A stretch of 64,000 nucleotides of DNA, taken from contig JAKCDU010000013.1 of NCBI GenBank assembly GCA_021838445.1, forward strand, positions 20,246-84,245, given 5' to 3'. The stretch's first letter is position 1. Each line of letters opens with the position of its first letter. This document shows, piece after piece, positions 35,442 to 44,126 of this stretch. The translations under genes and the position numbers were made by a program. The notes beneath the pieces are model-generated. The model saw only the letters and a list, made by a program, of their open reading frames with translations, did no database searches and was not told where the DNA came from. The DNA comes from Actinomycetes bacterium (lineage in GTDB: Bacteria; Actinomycetota; Acidimicrobiia; Acidimicrobiales; Palsa-688).

Positions 35442-36695
35442 ATGGCCGAACTGCGTCACCCTCCCGGAACCTTCGACGTGATGCCGGCCGAGTCCGGGCC
35501 GTGGCAGTCGGTGGTGACCACCTTCGCTGGCGTGGTGGCGTCGGCCGGCTACGGGCTCATCCTGACCCCGACCTTCGAGGACATCGGGGTGTTCCAGCGC
35601 ATCGGGGAGTCAACCGACGTGGTGCGCAAGGAGATGTACGACTTCCTGGACAAAGGGCAGCGCCATGTGGCGCTGCGCCCCGAGCAGACGGCATCGGTGG
35701 TGCGCGCCTTCATCCAGCACCGGCCGACCACGCCGTGGAAGGCCTGGTACGCCGGTTCGCAGTTCCGCTTCGAGCGGCCCCAGGCCGGTCGCTACCGGGA
35801 GTTCCATCAGGTCGGGATAGAGGCGTTCGGTAGCGCCGACCCCGACCTCGACGTCGAGGTGGTAGCCCTCGGCTGGGAGTTCTACCGGGCTATGGGCATC
35901 CACCGCATGGAGCTCCTGGTCAACTCCCTCGGCGACGCCGCCTGCCGACCGTCGTACCGGCAGCTGCTGGTCGACTACCTCAACTCTCGGCACGACGAGC
36001 TGTGCGATGAACACCGCGACCGCATCGCCGACAATCCATTGCGGGTCCTCGACTGCAAACGACCGGAGTGCCGGTCGGTCACCGCGTCGGCGCCGCGCCA
36101 GGTGGATCATCTCTGCGCCGACTGCGCCGCCCACTTCGCCCGCGTCACCGAGGGCCTGGCCGCCCTTTCCATCCCTTTCACCATGCAGCCGACCCTCGTG
36201 CGCGGCCTCGACTACTACACCCGGACCACCTTCGAGTACGCCGGCACCGCCCTGGAGTCGGCCCAGAACGCCCTCGGCGGGGGTGGCCGCTACGACGGGC
36301 TGGTCGCCGCCATGGGCGGACCCGACACCCCGGCGGTCGGCTTCGCGCTGGGCGTCGAACGCATCCTGCTGGCCCTGACCGCTGAGGCCGTGACCCCCCG
36401 ACCGGTGGCCCTGCTCGACGCCTTCGTCGTGGACTTCTCCGGGGGGGCGGCGGCCCGGGACCTGACGGCCCGCCTGCGGGCCGCCGGCCTCCGGGTGGAC
36501 CGCAGCTTCGACGCCCGCTCCCCGAAGGCCCAGTTCAAAGCGGCCGACCGCTCCGGGGCCCGCCTGGCTCTGATCGTGGGGCCCGACGAAGCCGCGGCCG
36601 GCACCGTGGCGCTCAAGGACCTGCAGAACGTCGGCGAGCAGGTGTCGGTACCGAGCGAACTGGTCGTCGGCGAGGTGACGCGCCGCCTAATCTGA
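35442..36695 (+). CDS. hisS: Histidine--tRNA ligase
   Basis: 417-aa class II synthetase. LRPEQTASVVRAFIQ and FRFERPQAGRYREFHQVGIEAFG (motif 2) bind ATP and histidine, LVRGLDYYTRTTFEY is the histidine A motif, and GGGGRYDGLV and VGFALGVERIL (motif 3) follow. The C-terminal anticodon domain spans about 325-417. Length is typical. Its TGA shares a base with the next ATG. Confidence 0.96.
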   Translation: MAELRHPPGTFDVMPAESGPWQSVVTTFAGVVASAGYGLILTPTFEDIGVFQRIGESTDVVRKEMYDFLDKGQRHVALRPEQTASVVRAFIQHRPTTPWKAWYAGSQFRFERPQAGRYREFHQVGIEAFGSADPDLDVEVVALGWEFYRAMGIHRMELLVNSLGDAACRPSYRQLLVDYLNSRHDELCDEHRDRIADNPLRVLDCKRPECRSVTASAPRQVDHLCADCAAHFARVTEGLAALSIPFTMQPTLVRGLDYYTRTTFEYAGTALESAQNALGGGGRYDGLVAAMGGPDTPAVGFALGVERILLALTAEAVTPRPVALLDAFVVDFSGGAAARDLTARLRAAGLRVDRSFDARSPKAQFKAADRSGARLALIVGPDEAAAGTVALKDLQNVGEQVSVPSELVVGEVTRRLI

Positions 36696-37048
36696 TGGCC
36701 TTGAGCGCCGCCGCCGTAGCCCTCACCGTCGTCTCCACCGCCATCGTCCTCACCTTGGCGTTCGCCGCCCTGTCCCTGCGGCGCAGCGCCCGCGACCTGC
36801 GCCTGCTGGTGGAGGAGATGACCGAGCACGCCGCAGCGGTGATCGACGAGGCCGAGGAGACCATCGCCCGGGCCCGGGGCGAGCTGCAGCGCGTCGACGA
36901 CCTGGTCGGCTCGGCCGAGGCCATCACCGAGACCGTCGGCTCGGCCTCCCGGGTGGCCCACGCCGTGCTGGCCACCCCGCTGATCAAGGTGCTGGCCTTC
37001 GGGGCGGGCACCGCCCGCGCCGGCCGGCGGATGCGAGGGATCGGCTGA
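36695..37048 (+). CDS. DUF948-like membrane protein
   Basis: 117-aa protein with one N-terminal membrane helix (ALTVVSTAIVLTLAFAALSL) and a helical, probably coiled region (LRLLVEEMTEHAAAVIDEAEETIARARGELQRVDDLV) that resembles DUF948 proteins. Actinobacteria often carry such a gene between hisS and alaS. Function is unknown. TGATG overlap on both sides ties it to hisS and the next small gene. Confidence 0.65.
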   Translation: MALSAAAVALTVVSTAIVLTLAFAALSLRRSARDLRLLVEEMTEHAAAVIDEAEETIARARGELQRVDDLVGSAEAITETVGSASRVAHAVLATPLIKVLAFGAGTARAGRRMRGIG

Positions 37049-37278
37049 TGTTCAAACGGGCCCGGTGGCTGACCACCGGCGCCGCGGTCGGCTTCGGCGG
37101 CTCCCTGTGGTTGCAGCGCAAACTGAAAGCGGCGGCCACCCGCTACCGGCCCGCCGGTGTCGCCGAGGCGGCCGCCAGCCGGGCCCGGGACGCCCTGGAG
37201 GACGGTCGGGCCGCCATGCGCCAGCGCGAAGCCGAGTTGCGCGGCGACAGCGGCAGGCGACGAGGCCCCACGTCGTAG
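37048..37278 (+). CDS. Small conserved protein upstream of alaS
   Basis: 76-aa basic protein with a short hydrophobic stretch (LTTGAAVGFGGSLWLQRKL), then an Ala/Arg-rich helix. It occupies the place of the small uncharacterised protein usually found between the DUF948 gene and alaS in actinobacteria. No domain with known function is visible. The ATG overlaps the preceding TGA by 1 nt, and alaS starts 13 nt after its stop. Confidence 0.6.
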   Translation: MFKRARWLTTGAAVGFGGSLWLQRKLKAAATRYRPAGVAEAAASRARDALEDGRAAMRQREAELRGDSGRRRGPTS

Positions 37279-37291
37279 GCTGGAGCACGTC

Positions 37292-39871
37292 ATGGACGCC
37301 ACCGCGCTGCGCCGCGCCTTCACGCAGTACTTCACCGACCGGGGTCACACCGCGGTCGCCTCATCGGGCCTGATCCCGCACCACCCGCGGGCCCCCCTCT
37401 TCACCAACGCCGGGATGAACCAGTTCATCCCGTACTTCGTCGGCGAGGAGCTACCGCCCTACCCGCGGGCGACGAGCATCCAGAAGTGCGTCCGTATCCG
37501 CGGCAAGCACGACGACATCGAGCTGATCGGCCGGACCACCAGGCATCTGACCTTCTTCGAGATGCTCGGTAACTTCAGCTTCGGTGACTACTTCAAGGAG
37601 CGGGCCATCCCCCTCGCCTGGGAGCTGCTGACCGGCGCGTTCGGGCTCGACGGTGACCGGCTGTGGGCCAGCGTCTACCTCGACGACGACGAGGCGGCGG
37701 AAATCTGGCGCACGGTCGTCGGCCTGCCCGCCGAACGCATCCAGCGCATGGGCGAGGACAATTTCTGGGAGATGGGCGACACCGGCCCCTGTGGTCCCTG
37801 CTCGGAGATCTACTACGACCGGGGTCCGGAGTGGGGTCCCGAAGGCGGACCGCTCCACGGAGGGGAGGAGCGCTACGTCGAGATCTGGAACCTGGTGTTC
37901 ATGCAGTTCGACCGCCAGGCCGACGGCTCGCTGCTGCCCCTGCCCAACCCGAGCATCGACACCGGGGCCGGGCTGGAGCGCATTCTCAGCGTGTCCCAGG
38001 GCGTCCCGGCGGTCTGGGACACTGACGTCATCCGCCCGGTGATCGCCGCCGCCGAGAGGCTCACCGGCCGCCGCTACGGCGCTGACGGCGAGGTCGACGT
38101 GGCCCTGCGCATCCTGGCCGACCACGCCCGCTCGATGACCTTCCTCATCGGCGACGGCGTGTTCCCGAGCAACGAGGACCGGGGCTACGTCCTGCGCCGC
38201 CTGATCCGCCGGGCCGTACGCCAGGCCTTCACTCTCGGCGTCGACCGGCCCGTGACCCCGGACCTGGTGGCGTCGTGCGTGGAGGTCATGGGCGACGCCT
38301 ACCCCGACCTCGGACGGTCGGCCGGCTTCATCACCGATGTAGCGGCCCGGGAGGAGGCCCGGTTCCGCACCACCCTGCGCTCGGGCCTGTCCATGCTCGA
38401 GGCCGAACTGGCCCAGGGCCGCTCCGAGATATCGGGCGAGGTGGCCTTCCGGCTGCACGACACCCACGGGTTCCCCGTCGAGCTGACCCGCGAGGTGGCC
38501 GCCGAGCGGGGCGCCACCGTCGACGAGGACGGCTTTCGCAGCGCCATGCGCCACCAGCAGGAGCAGTCCGGCCGGGGCGCCAAGAAGGTGGCCGCCTCGG
38601 GCGAGCTCGGCGAGACCTACCGGCGCCTCCTCGAGGAGGCCGGGCAGACCCGCTTCGTCGGCTACACCGACCTGACCGCCACCGCCACCGTGACCGGCGT
38701 GGTGGAGCGCGAGGACGGCACCCTGGAGGTGTTCCTGTCCACCACCCCGTTCTACGCCGAGGGGGGAGGCCAGGTCGGCGACACCGGGACCATCGAGACC
38801 GACAGCGGCTCGGCCCGGGTCGTGGACACCACCTACGCCCTGCCCGGGTTGACCCGTCACACCGTCACCGTGGAGACCGGCGAGATCCACCCCGGCCAGT
38901 CGGCCACGGCCAGCGTCGACGCCGTGCGCCGGGCCGCCATCCGCCGTAACCACACCGGCACCCACCTGCTGCACTGGGCCCTGCGCCGCGTCCTCGGCGA
39001 CCACGTCAAGCAGCAGGGGTCGCTGGTCGCCCCCGATCGGCTGCGCTTCGACTTCACCCACTACAGCCCCCTCCAGCCGGAGGAGATCGCCCGCATCGAG
39101 GACCTGGTCAACGCCGCGGTGCTCGCCGACGAGGACGTGGACATCACCGTCATGCCCCGCTCCGAAGCCGACGCCGCCGGGGCCGTGGCGTTCTTCGAGG
39201 ACAAGTACGGCGAGGAGGTGCGGGTCATCCGGGCCGGGTCGCAGTCCCTCGAGCTGTGCGGGGGCACCCACGTGGACCGCCTGGGGCAGATCGGCCCGGT
39301 CGAGATCGTCTCGGAGGGCTCCATCGGCTCCAACCTGCGCCGCATCGAGGCCACCACCGGGACCGCCACCCTGCAGCGGCTCCGCCACGCCGAACGCCTG
39401 ATCGCCGAGACGGCGGCCCTGCTGCGGGCCCGCCCCGACGAGCTGACCGAGGCCGTCGAGCGCAAGCTCGGCGACTACCGGGACATCGAACTGCGCCTCA
39501 GGAAGTCCGAGCAGGCGGCCCTGGCCGGGCGGGCCCTCCAGATCGCCGAGGCCGCCGCCGACGGAGCGGTGGTGGCCCGCGTCGACGGCCTGCCCCCCGA
39601 TCAGCTGCGAGAGCTGGCCTCCCAGGTGCGCCAGGTCGGTCAGCTGCAGACGGTGGTGCTCGGCGGAACGCCCGACGGGGACAAGGTGTCCCTGGTGGCG
39701 GTGGTGGCCAAGGGGGTGACCCCCACCGCGCCCGAGCTCATCGCGCCGGCCGCGGCCACCGTGGGGGGTGGCGGGGGAGGCCGGAACCCCGAACAGGCCA
39801 TGGCCGGGGGGCGCGACTCCTCCCGCCTCGACCAAGCGCTGGAGCAGGTGCGCGCCGCTCTGGCCGGATGA
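37292..39871 (+). CDS. alaS: Alanine--tRNA ligase
   Basis: 859-aa class II synthetase. The catalytic domain has APLFTNAGMNQFIPYFVG, QKCVRIRGKHDDIELIGRTTRH (motif 2 region) and WNLVFMQFDR. The editing domain has RNHTGTHLLHWAL and LCGGTHVDRLGQIG with the zinc-binding His and Cys. The C-Ala domain ends with GGGGGGRNPEQAMAGGRD. GGAG lies 6 nt before the ATG at 37292; the longer upstream frame belongs to the preceding small gene's shadow. Its TGA overlaps ruvX as ATGA. Confidence 0.97.
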   Translation: MDATALRRAFTQYFTDRGHTAVASSGLIPHHPRAPLFTNAGMNQFIPYFVGEELPPYPRATSIQKCVRIRGKHDDIELIGRTTRHLTFFEMLGNFSFGDYFKERAIPLAWELLTGAFGLDGDRLWASVYLDDDEAAEIWRTVVGLPAERIQRMGEDNFWEMGDTGPCGPCSEIYYDRGPEWGPEGGPLHGGEERYVEIWNLVFMQFDRQADGSLLPLPNPSIDTGAGLERILSVSQGVPAVWDTDVIRPVIAAAERLTGRRYGADGEVDVALRILADHARSMTFLIGDGVFPSNEDRGYVLRRLIRRAVRQAFTLGVDRPVTPDLVASCVEVMGDAYPDLGRSAGFITDVAAREEARFRTTLRSGLSMLEAELAQGRSEISGEVAFRLHDTHGFPVELTREVAAERGATVDEDGFRSAMRHQQEQSGRGAKKVAASGELGETYRRLLEEAGQTRFVGYTDLTATATVTGVVEREDGTLEVFLSTTPFYAEGGGQVGDTGTIETDSGSARVVDTTYALPGLTRHTVTVETGEIHPGQSATASVDAVRRAAIRRNHTGTHLLHWALRRVLGDHVKQQGSLVAPDRLRFDFTHYSPLQPEEIARIEDLVNAAVLADEDVDITVMPRSEADAAGAVAFFEDKYGEEVRVIRAGSQSLELCGGTHVDRLGQIGPVEIVSEGSIGSNLRRIEATTGTATLQRLRHAERLIAETAALLRARPDELTEAVERKLGDYRDIELRLRKSEQAALAGRALQIAEAAADGAVVARVDGLPPDQLRELASQVRQVGQLQTVVLGGTPDGDKVSLVAVVAKGVTPTAPELIAPAAATVGGGGGGRNPEQAMAGGRDSSRLDQALEQVRAALAG

Positions 39872-40317
39872 GCGCCCCCGGTCGCCTGCTCGGTCTGGAC
39901 CTCGGGAGCCGTCGCATCGGGGTGGCCGTCACCGACGCCGGCCGGACGGTCGCCACCGCGGTGGCCACCATCGAGCGCAGCGGCGACCCGACGCGAGACC
40001 ACCGGGCCATCGCCGCGGCCGCCGCCGAGTACGAGGTGACCGGCGTCGTGATCGGCGTCCCCTACTCGCTGTCAGGGCAGGCCGGCCCGGCGGCATCGGC
40101 GGTTCTCGAAGAGGTGGCCGAGATGCGCCGGACCCTCGGCTACGAGGTGGAGGTCGTCGACGAGCGCCTCACCACCGTCGCCGCCGCCGGCGCGCTGCGG
40201 GCCTCGGGGCGTAAGGGCCGCCAGGCCCGGAAGGTCATCGACCGCACCGCCGCCGCCGTCCTGCTGCAATCCTTCATCGACCGCCAGGCCAACCTCGAAA
40301 GGGGAAGCCCAAGGTGA
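39868..40317 (+). CDS. ruvX: YqgF/RuvX-type putative resolvase
   Basis: 149-aa RNase H-like nuclease of the YqgF family, implicated in 16S rRNA pre-processing or Holliday junction cleavage. LLGLDLGSRRIGVAVTD carries the first catalytic Asp, VVIGVPYSLSGQAGPAA the middle loop, VVDERLTTVAA the Glu, and KVIDRTAAAVLLQSFID the terminal Asp. It is coupled to alaS and mltG by 4-nt overlaps. Confidence 0.93.
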   Translation: MSAPGRLLGLDLGSRRIGVAVTDAGRTVATAVATIERSGDPTRDHRAIAAAAAEYEVTGVVIGVPYSLSGQAGPAASAVLEEVAEMRRTLGYEVEVVDERLTTVAAAGALRASGRKGRQARKVIDRTAAAVLLQSFIDRQANLERGSPR

Positions 40318-41663
40318 CCTACGAAGACCTGCCCGGAACCGACCGGGACCCGGCCTACCAGAGCGGTGACCGCCGGTCACGGGCCGCTCACCCCGACGAG
40401 CTCTATGACCCGGCTGGCCCCCCAGAGCACGGCAGCTACAGCTACAGCCACCACGACGCCTACGGCGAGCACGCGGGCTACGGCGACGGCGACGGCGACG
40501 GCGACGGCCAACACGACCATCACGACGGCTACGACGACCACGACGGCCGGTTCTATGACGACGCCGACGACTGGCCGGTGGTGGACGACCCGTCCCCGGT
40601 ACCGTCCCGCGGGGGCCGCCGGCGGGACCGGTCGGGCTCGGGCCACCCGGTGCTCAAAGCCCTGGCCGTGCTAACCGTCCTGGTCCTGGTGGTGGTCGGC
40701 GGCGGCCTGGTGTGGGCCCAGCAGCAGATCGACCCGGGGGGCCGGCTGGGCCCCACGGTGAGCGTGGTCATCCCGGCCGGGTCCAGCACCTCGCAGATCG
40801 GCTCCAAGCTGGCCTCCGCCGGGGTCATCCACAATGCCACCCTCTTCGCCCTCTACGTGCACCTCCACGGCGACACCCTGCTTCCCGGCACCTACGCGCT
40901 GCAGCGCAACTCCCCGTACTCCAGCGCCATCGACGCGCTGCGCCGCGGACCGACGCTGCTGACCGAGAAGCTGGTCATCCCCGAGGGCTACACCCTGGCC
41001 CAGATCGCTGACGCGGTGGCCAAGCTGCCCCATCTGGGGCTGTCGGCCCAGAAGTTCCTGGCGGCCGCCGGCAACACCGTCCGCAGCCCCTACGAACCGA
41101 GCGGCTCGAACAACCTGGAGGGCCTGCTCTTCCCGGCCACCTACGACATCAGCCAGGGCCAGACCGAGGTCGACGTGCTGGAGAAGATGGTCGGCGCTTT
41201 CAACGACCAGGCCTCGTCACTCGGGCTCAGCGCGGCCGCCGCCAAACTCGGGCTCACCCCCTACCAGCTCGTCATCGTGGCCTCCATCGTCGAACGCGAA
41301 GCCAAGCTGCCCGGCGACCGGGGCAACGTGGCCAGCGTCATATACAACCGTCTGAAGATCGGGATGAAGCTGGGCGCCGACTCCACCCAGGCCTACTACC
41401 TGCGGCTCACCAATCCGGCCATCGTGCCCACCGCCGCCCAGGACGACCAACCCAGCCCCTACAACACCCGCCTCAACGCCGGACTGCCCCCCACGCCGAT
41501 CGCCAACCCCGGCGTGGCGTCCCTGCAAGCGGCCACCAACCCCCCGACGACCAAGTACCTCTACTGGGTGGAGATCAATCCCGACGGTCAGCTCGGTTTC
41601 GCCTCCACCGACGCCGGCTTCGTCCAGCTCCAGCAGCAGTGCCGCGCCGCCGGGCTCTGTTGA
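40314..41663 (+). CDS. mltG: Endolytic murein transglycosylase MltG
   Basis: 449-aa YceG-family enzyme cleaving nascent glycan strands at the membrane. A single membrane anchor lies at about residues 114-134 (LKALAVLTVLVLVVVGGGLVW), then the LysM-like region VSVVIPAGSSTSQIGSKL, and the catalytic domain with NLEGLLFPATYDI, VIVASIVEREAKLPGDR (catalytic Glu about E327) and YNTRLNAGLPPTPIANPG. The cytoplasmic first 110 residues are an unusual His/Asp/Gly/Tyr-rich tract, with a GACGGC codon-pair repeat at about 40484-40509. GTG start overlaps ruvX. Confidence 0.93.
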   Translation: MTYEDLPGTDRDPAYQSGDRRSRAAHPDELYDPAGPPEHGSYSYSHHDAYGEHAGYGDGDGDGDGQHDHHDGYDDHDGRFYDDADDWPVVDDPSPVPSRGGRRRDRSGSGHPVLKALAVLTVLVLVVVGGGLVWAQQQIDPGGRLGPTVSVVIPAGSSTSQIGSKLASAGVIHNATLFALYVHLHGDTLLPGTYALQRNSPYSSAIDALRRGPTLLTEKLVIPEGYTLAQIADAVAKLPHLGLSAQKFLAAAGNTVRSPYEPSGSNNLEGLLFPATYDISQGQTEVDVLEKMVGAFNDQASSLGLSAAAAKLGLTPYQLVIVASIVEREAKLPGDRGNVASVIYNRLKIGMKLGADSTQAYYLRLTNPAIVPTAAQDDQPSPYNTRLNAGLPPTPIANPGVASLQAATNPPTTKYLYWVEINPDGQLGFASTDAGFVQLQQQCRAAGLC

Positions 41664-42532
41664 GGGTCCCGAGCGGTCGGACCCGGGTGGCTGCGGTCAT
41701 CGGTGACCCGGTGACCCACTCCCTGTCCCCGGCCGTCCACAACGCTGCTTTCAGTGAGCTCGGCATCGACTGGGTGTACGTGGCCTTCCCGGTCAGCGCC
41801 GGCCAGGGGGCGGCCGCGGTGGAGGCCATGAGGACCCTGGATCTGGCCGGGCTGTCGGTGACCATGCCCCACAAGGGCGATGCCGCGGCGGCCGTCGACT
41901 CGCACGGCCCGGTGGCCTCCCGGCTGGGGGTGATCAACACGGTGCGCTGGTCACGCTCGGGCACAGAATCCGAACTGGTCGGCGATTCGACCGACGCCGA
42001 CGGCTTCCTCGACTCGCTGCGCGGCGACGAAGGATTCGACCCGGCCGGTCGGCACTGCACCGTGCTCGGCACCGGGGGGGCGGCGCGGGCCGTGACCCTG
42101 GCCCTCGGCGACGCCGGGGCGGCGTCGGTCACCGTGGTCGGCCGCCGTCCGGACGCCGCCGCCGTCTGCGCCGCCCTGGCCGGGGCCGCGGGGCGGACGG
42201 CGTCGGGCAGCGATCCCGAGGTGTGGAGGGAGGCCGTCGCCGAGCGCGACCTCATCGTCAACGCCACCCCGGTCGGAATGGACCGCTCGGCCACGCCCCC
42301 GTTCGGCATCACCCGGCGATGGCTACGGGCCGGCCAGTTCGTCGCCGACCTGGTCTACGAGCCGGCCACCACCCCTCTGCTCGCCGAGGCCCGCGAGGCC
42401 GGAGCCCACGCCGCCAACGGGCTCGGGATGCTCATCCACCAGGCCGCCCGTCAGGTGGAGTTGTGGACCGGCCGGCCCGCCCCCATCGGGGCCATGTCGG
42501 CGGCCGCGGTCGCCGCCATCTCCCACCGCTAG
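41660..42532 (+). CDS. aroE: Shikimate dehydrogenase
   Basis: 290-aa enzyme reducing 3-dehydroshikimate with NADPH. VIGDPVTHSLSPAVHNAAF binds shikimate, LSVTMPHKGDAA has the catalytic Lys, NTVRW and DSTDADGF follow, VLGTGGAARAVTLALGD is the nucleotide loop, and NGLGMLIHQAARQ is the C-terminal signature. I chose TTG 41660, which gives the same 4-nt overlap (TTGA) seen through this operon; an in-frame GTG at 41639 would add seven residues. The gene ends the alaS-ruvX-mltG-aroE unit. Confidence 0.93.
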   Translation: MRVPSGRTRVAAVIGDPVTHSLSPAVHNAAFSELGIDWVYVAFPVSAGQGAAAVEAMRTLDLAGLSVTMPHKGDAAAAVDSHGPVASRLGVINTVRWSRSGTESELVGDSTDADGFLDSLRGDEGFDPAGRHCTVLGTGGAARAVTLALGDAGAASVTVVGRRPDAAAVCAALAGAAGRTASGSDPEVWREAVAERDLIVNATPVGMDRSATPPFGITRRWLRAGQFVADLVYEPATTPLLAEAREAGAHAANGLGMLIHQAARQVELWTGRPAPIGAMSAAAVAAISHR

Positions 42533-42535
42533 CCA

Positions 42536-42570
42536 CCCCGCCACCACATTGCGGGGGCCGATGGGCTTTT
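42536..42570 (+). terminator. Candidate terminator after aroE
   Basis: CCCCGC (42536-42541) pairs with GCGGGG (42551-42556) around 9 nt, four bases after the aroE stop. TTTT follows at 42567-42570. It is weak for an intrinsic terminator because the T-run is 10 nt from the stem. Confidence 0.35.
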
Positions 42571-42644
42571 CCGCCTGTTCGTCCCTTCAAGGGGTGACCC
42601 ATCCGAGCCGATAGGGAGAACGACGATTCTTCTCGGAGGTTCCC
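42571..42644 (+). promoter_or_regulatory. Leader region of the pilus locus
   Basis: Non-coding stretch before the DUF4388 gene. It contains the inverted repeat CCCTTCAAGGG (42583-42593), and GATGGG at 42560-42565 can pair with CCCATC at 42598-42603, enclosing it. GGAGG (42635-42639) is the Shine-Dalgarno, 5 nt before the GTG. No clear -35/-10 pair is seen. Confidence 0.3.
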
Positions 42645-44114
42645 GTGTCACTCAAAGGTTCACTACAGACGGTCGCCCTGCCCGAGGTGCTCCGGTTCCT
42701 TTCGGGTACCGGGAAGAGCGGTGAGTTCCACGTGGCCGGCGCCCGCGGCGAGGGCCGCCTGTGGTTCGCCTCCGGTCGCATCGACGGCTTCCGCGTCGGC
42801 CCGTCGACCGACATCCGCGACGCCCTGTTCGAGATGCTCCGTCTCGGCGACGGCGAGTTCGATTTCTCCTCCGATCAGGAGCGGCCCGCCGACGTGGCCC
42901 CCGCCGAGGAGGTGGACCTCGAAGCCTCCATCGACGCCGCGCTGCAGCGCCTGAGCGAGTGGGAGAGCATCTCGGCGGTGGTCCCGTCGCTGGAGCACCG
43001 GCTCGAACTGCGCTCCGACTCGCCCGGTGAGCAGGTCGTGCTGGAGGCGTCGCAGTGGTCGGTCGTCGTCGCGGTGTCCGAGGTCCGCCACGTCGGGCGG
43101 GTCCTCGAAGCTCTCGGGCTCGGGGAGTTCGACGGTTGCGCCACCCTGCGCGACCTCGTGGCGGCCGGCCTCGTCGAGGTGTCCGAGCCGGCTGACCCGA
43201 CGGTGGCCGCGCCCGAAGAGGCGCCGGTGGTTGGCGAACCTTTCGGGCTGGAGCCGGTCTCCGTGGAGCCGGTGGTGAGCGAGCCCGTCGGCCTGGAGCC
43301 GGTCTCCATGGAGCCGGTGTCGGCCGACCCCGAGCCGGTCGGCTGGCCCGGGGTCGAGCCCGAGACCTCCGTCCTGGGCGACGTCTTCAGTACCGATGTC
43401 AACGGAGCGCCCGGAGAGCCGGGAGAGCCGGCCCCGACCGGGGACGTCGCAGGCGGGTTCACCATCGAGGCGCCGTTCACCTTCGAGGCGGCCGGGGAGG
43501 CTGACGCCGAGGAGACGGCCGCCGTGGCCGACGGTCTCGACGACGACGCCATCTCGGGTCAGCTGCTGCGCTTCGGGTACCAGGCCGACGAATCCCCCGC
43601 CGCTCCCGACGACCTCGCCGGACACAGCGAGGAGCACGGGGTGCTGTCCGCCGCCGAGCCGGTCCTCGAGCCGGTCGCCGGAGCGACCATGGAGGATGTC
43701 CACATCGACCACTACGCGGCCCTGCGGGCGGCCATCGCCGAAGCCGGCGAAGATTCGGCCTCCGACGCCGAAGAGCCGGAAGGGAGCGCCTCGGTCTACG
43801 AGCTGCACACCGAGCCCGAGCTCGACGGCCGGGCGGCGCTGCAGGCGCTGCTGTCCGAGGTGGCCGCCCCGGAAGGGTCGGCGGAACCCGTCGACGCCCT
43901 CGCCGACCGGGGTCCCTGGACCGACCACGAGCTGTCGGCCATGGACCACGACGACGACAGCATGTCCAACGTGGTCCCCTTCGCCTCGGCCCACGCCGCC
44001 TCCACCGAAGACCAGCCCACCGAAGAGGAGGAGGCCGGCGAGGAGGAGACCGCCGTCGAGGAGCCCATCAACCGGGGTCTGCTGCTCAAGTTCCTCTCCT
44101 CCGTCCGGAACTGA
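42645..44114 (+). CDS. DUF4388 (PATAN-like) protein
   Basis: 489-aa protein. Residues 1-95 match DUF4388: SLKGSLQTVALPEVLRFLSGTGKSGEFHV, then GRLWFASGRIDGFRVG and DALFEMLRLGDGEFDF, a domain often found in response-regulator and motility proteins. After a second small helical region, residues about 190-235 are an EPV-repeat tract (EPVSVEPVVSEPVGLEPV), and the remainder is acidic and low complexity. It precedes pilB by 12 nt, so it is probably a regulatory or scaffold component of the pilus machine. No membrane segment. Confidence 0.75.
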   Translation: MSLKGSLQTVALPEVLRFLSGTGKSGEFHVAGARGEGRLWFASGRIDGFRVGPSTDIRDALFEMLRLGDGEFDFSSDQERPADVAPAEEVDLEASIDAALQRLSEWESISAVVPSLEHRLELRSDSPGEQVVLEASQWSVVVAVSEVRHVGRVLEALGLGEFDGCATLRDLVAAGLVEVSEPADPTVAAPEEAPVVGEPFGLEPVSVEPVVSEPVGLEPVSMEPVSADPEPVGWPGVEPETSVLGDVFSTDVNGAPGEPGEPAPTGDVAGGFTIEAPFTFEAAGEADAEETAAVADGLDDDAISGQLLRFGYQADESPAAPDDLAGHSEEHGVLSAAEPVLEPVAGATMEDVHIDHYAALRAAIAEAGEDSASDAEEPEGSASVYELHTEPELDGRAALQALLSEVAAPEGSAEPVDALADRGPWTDHELSAMDHDDDSMSNVVPFASAHAASTEDQPTEEEEAGEEETAVEEPINRGLLLKFLSSVRN

Positions 44115-44126
44115 CCTGATCGAACC

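Noticed and set aside
40470..40520. CRISPR-like or regulatory tandem repeat
   Set aside because: The repeat unit is a 6-bp GACGGC codon pair in the mltG reading frame, with no spacers.
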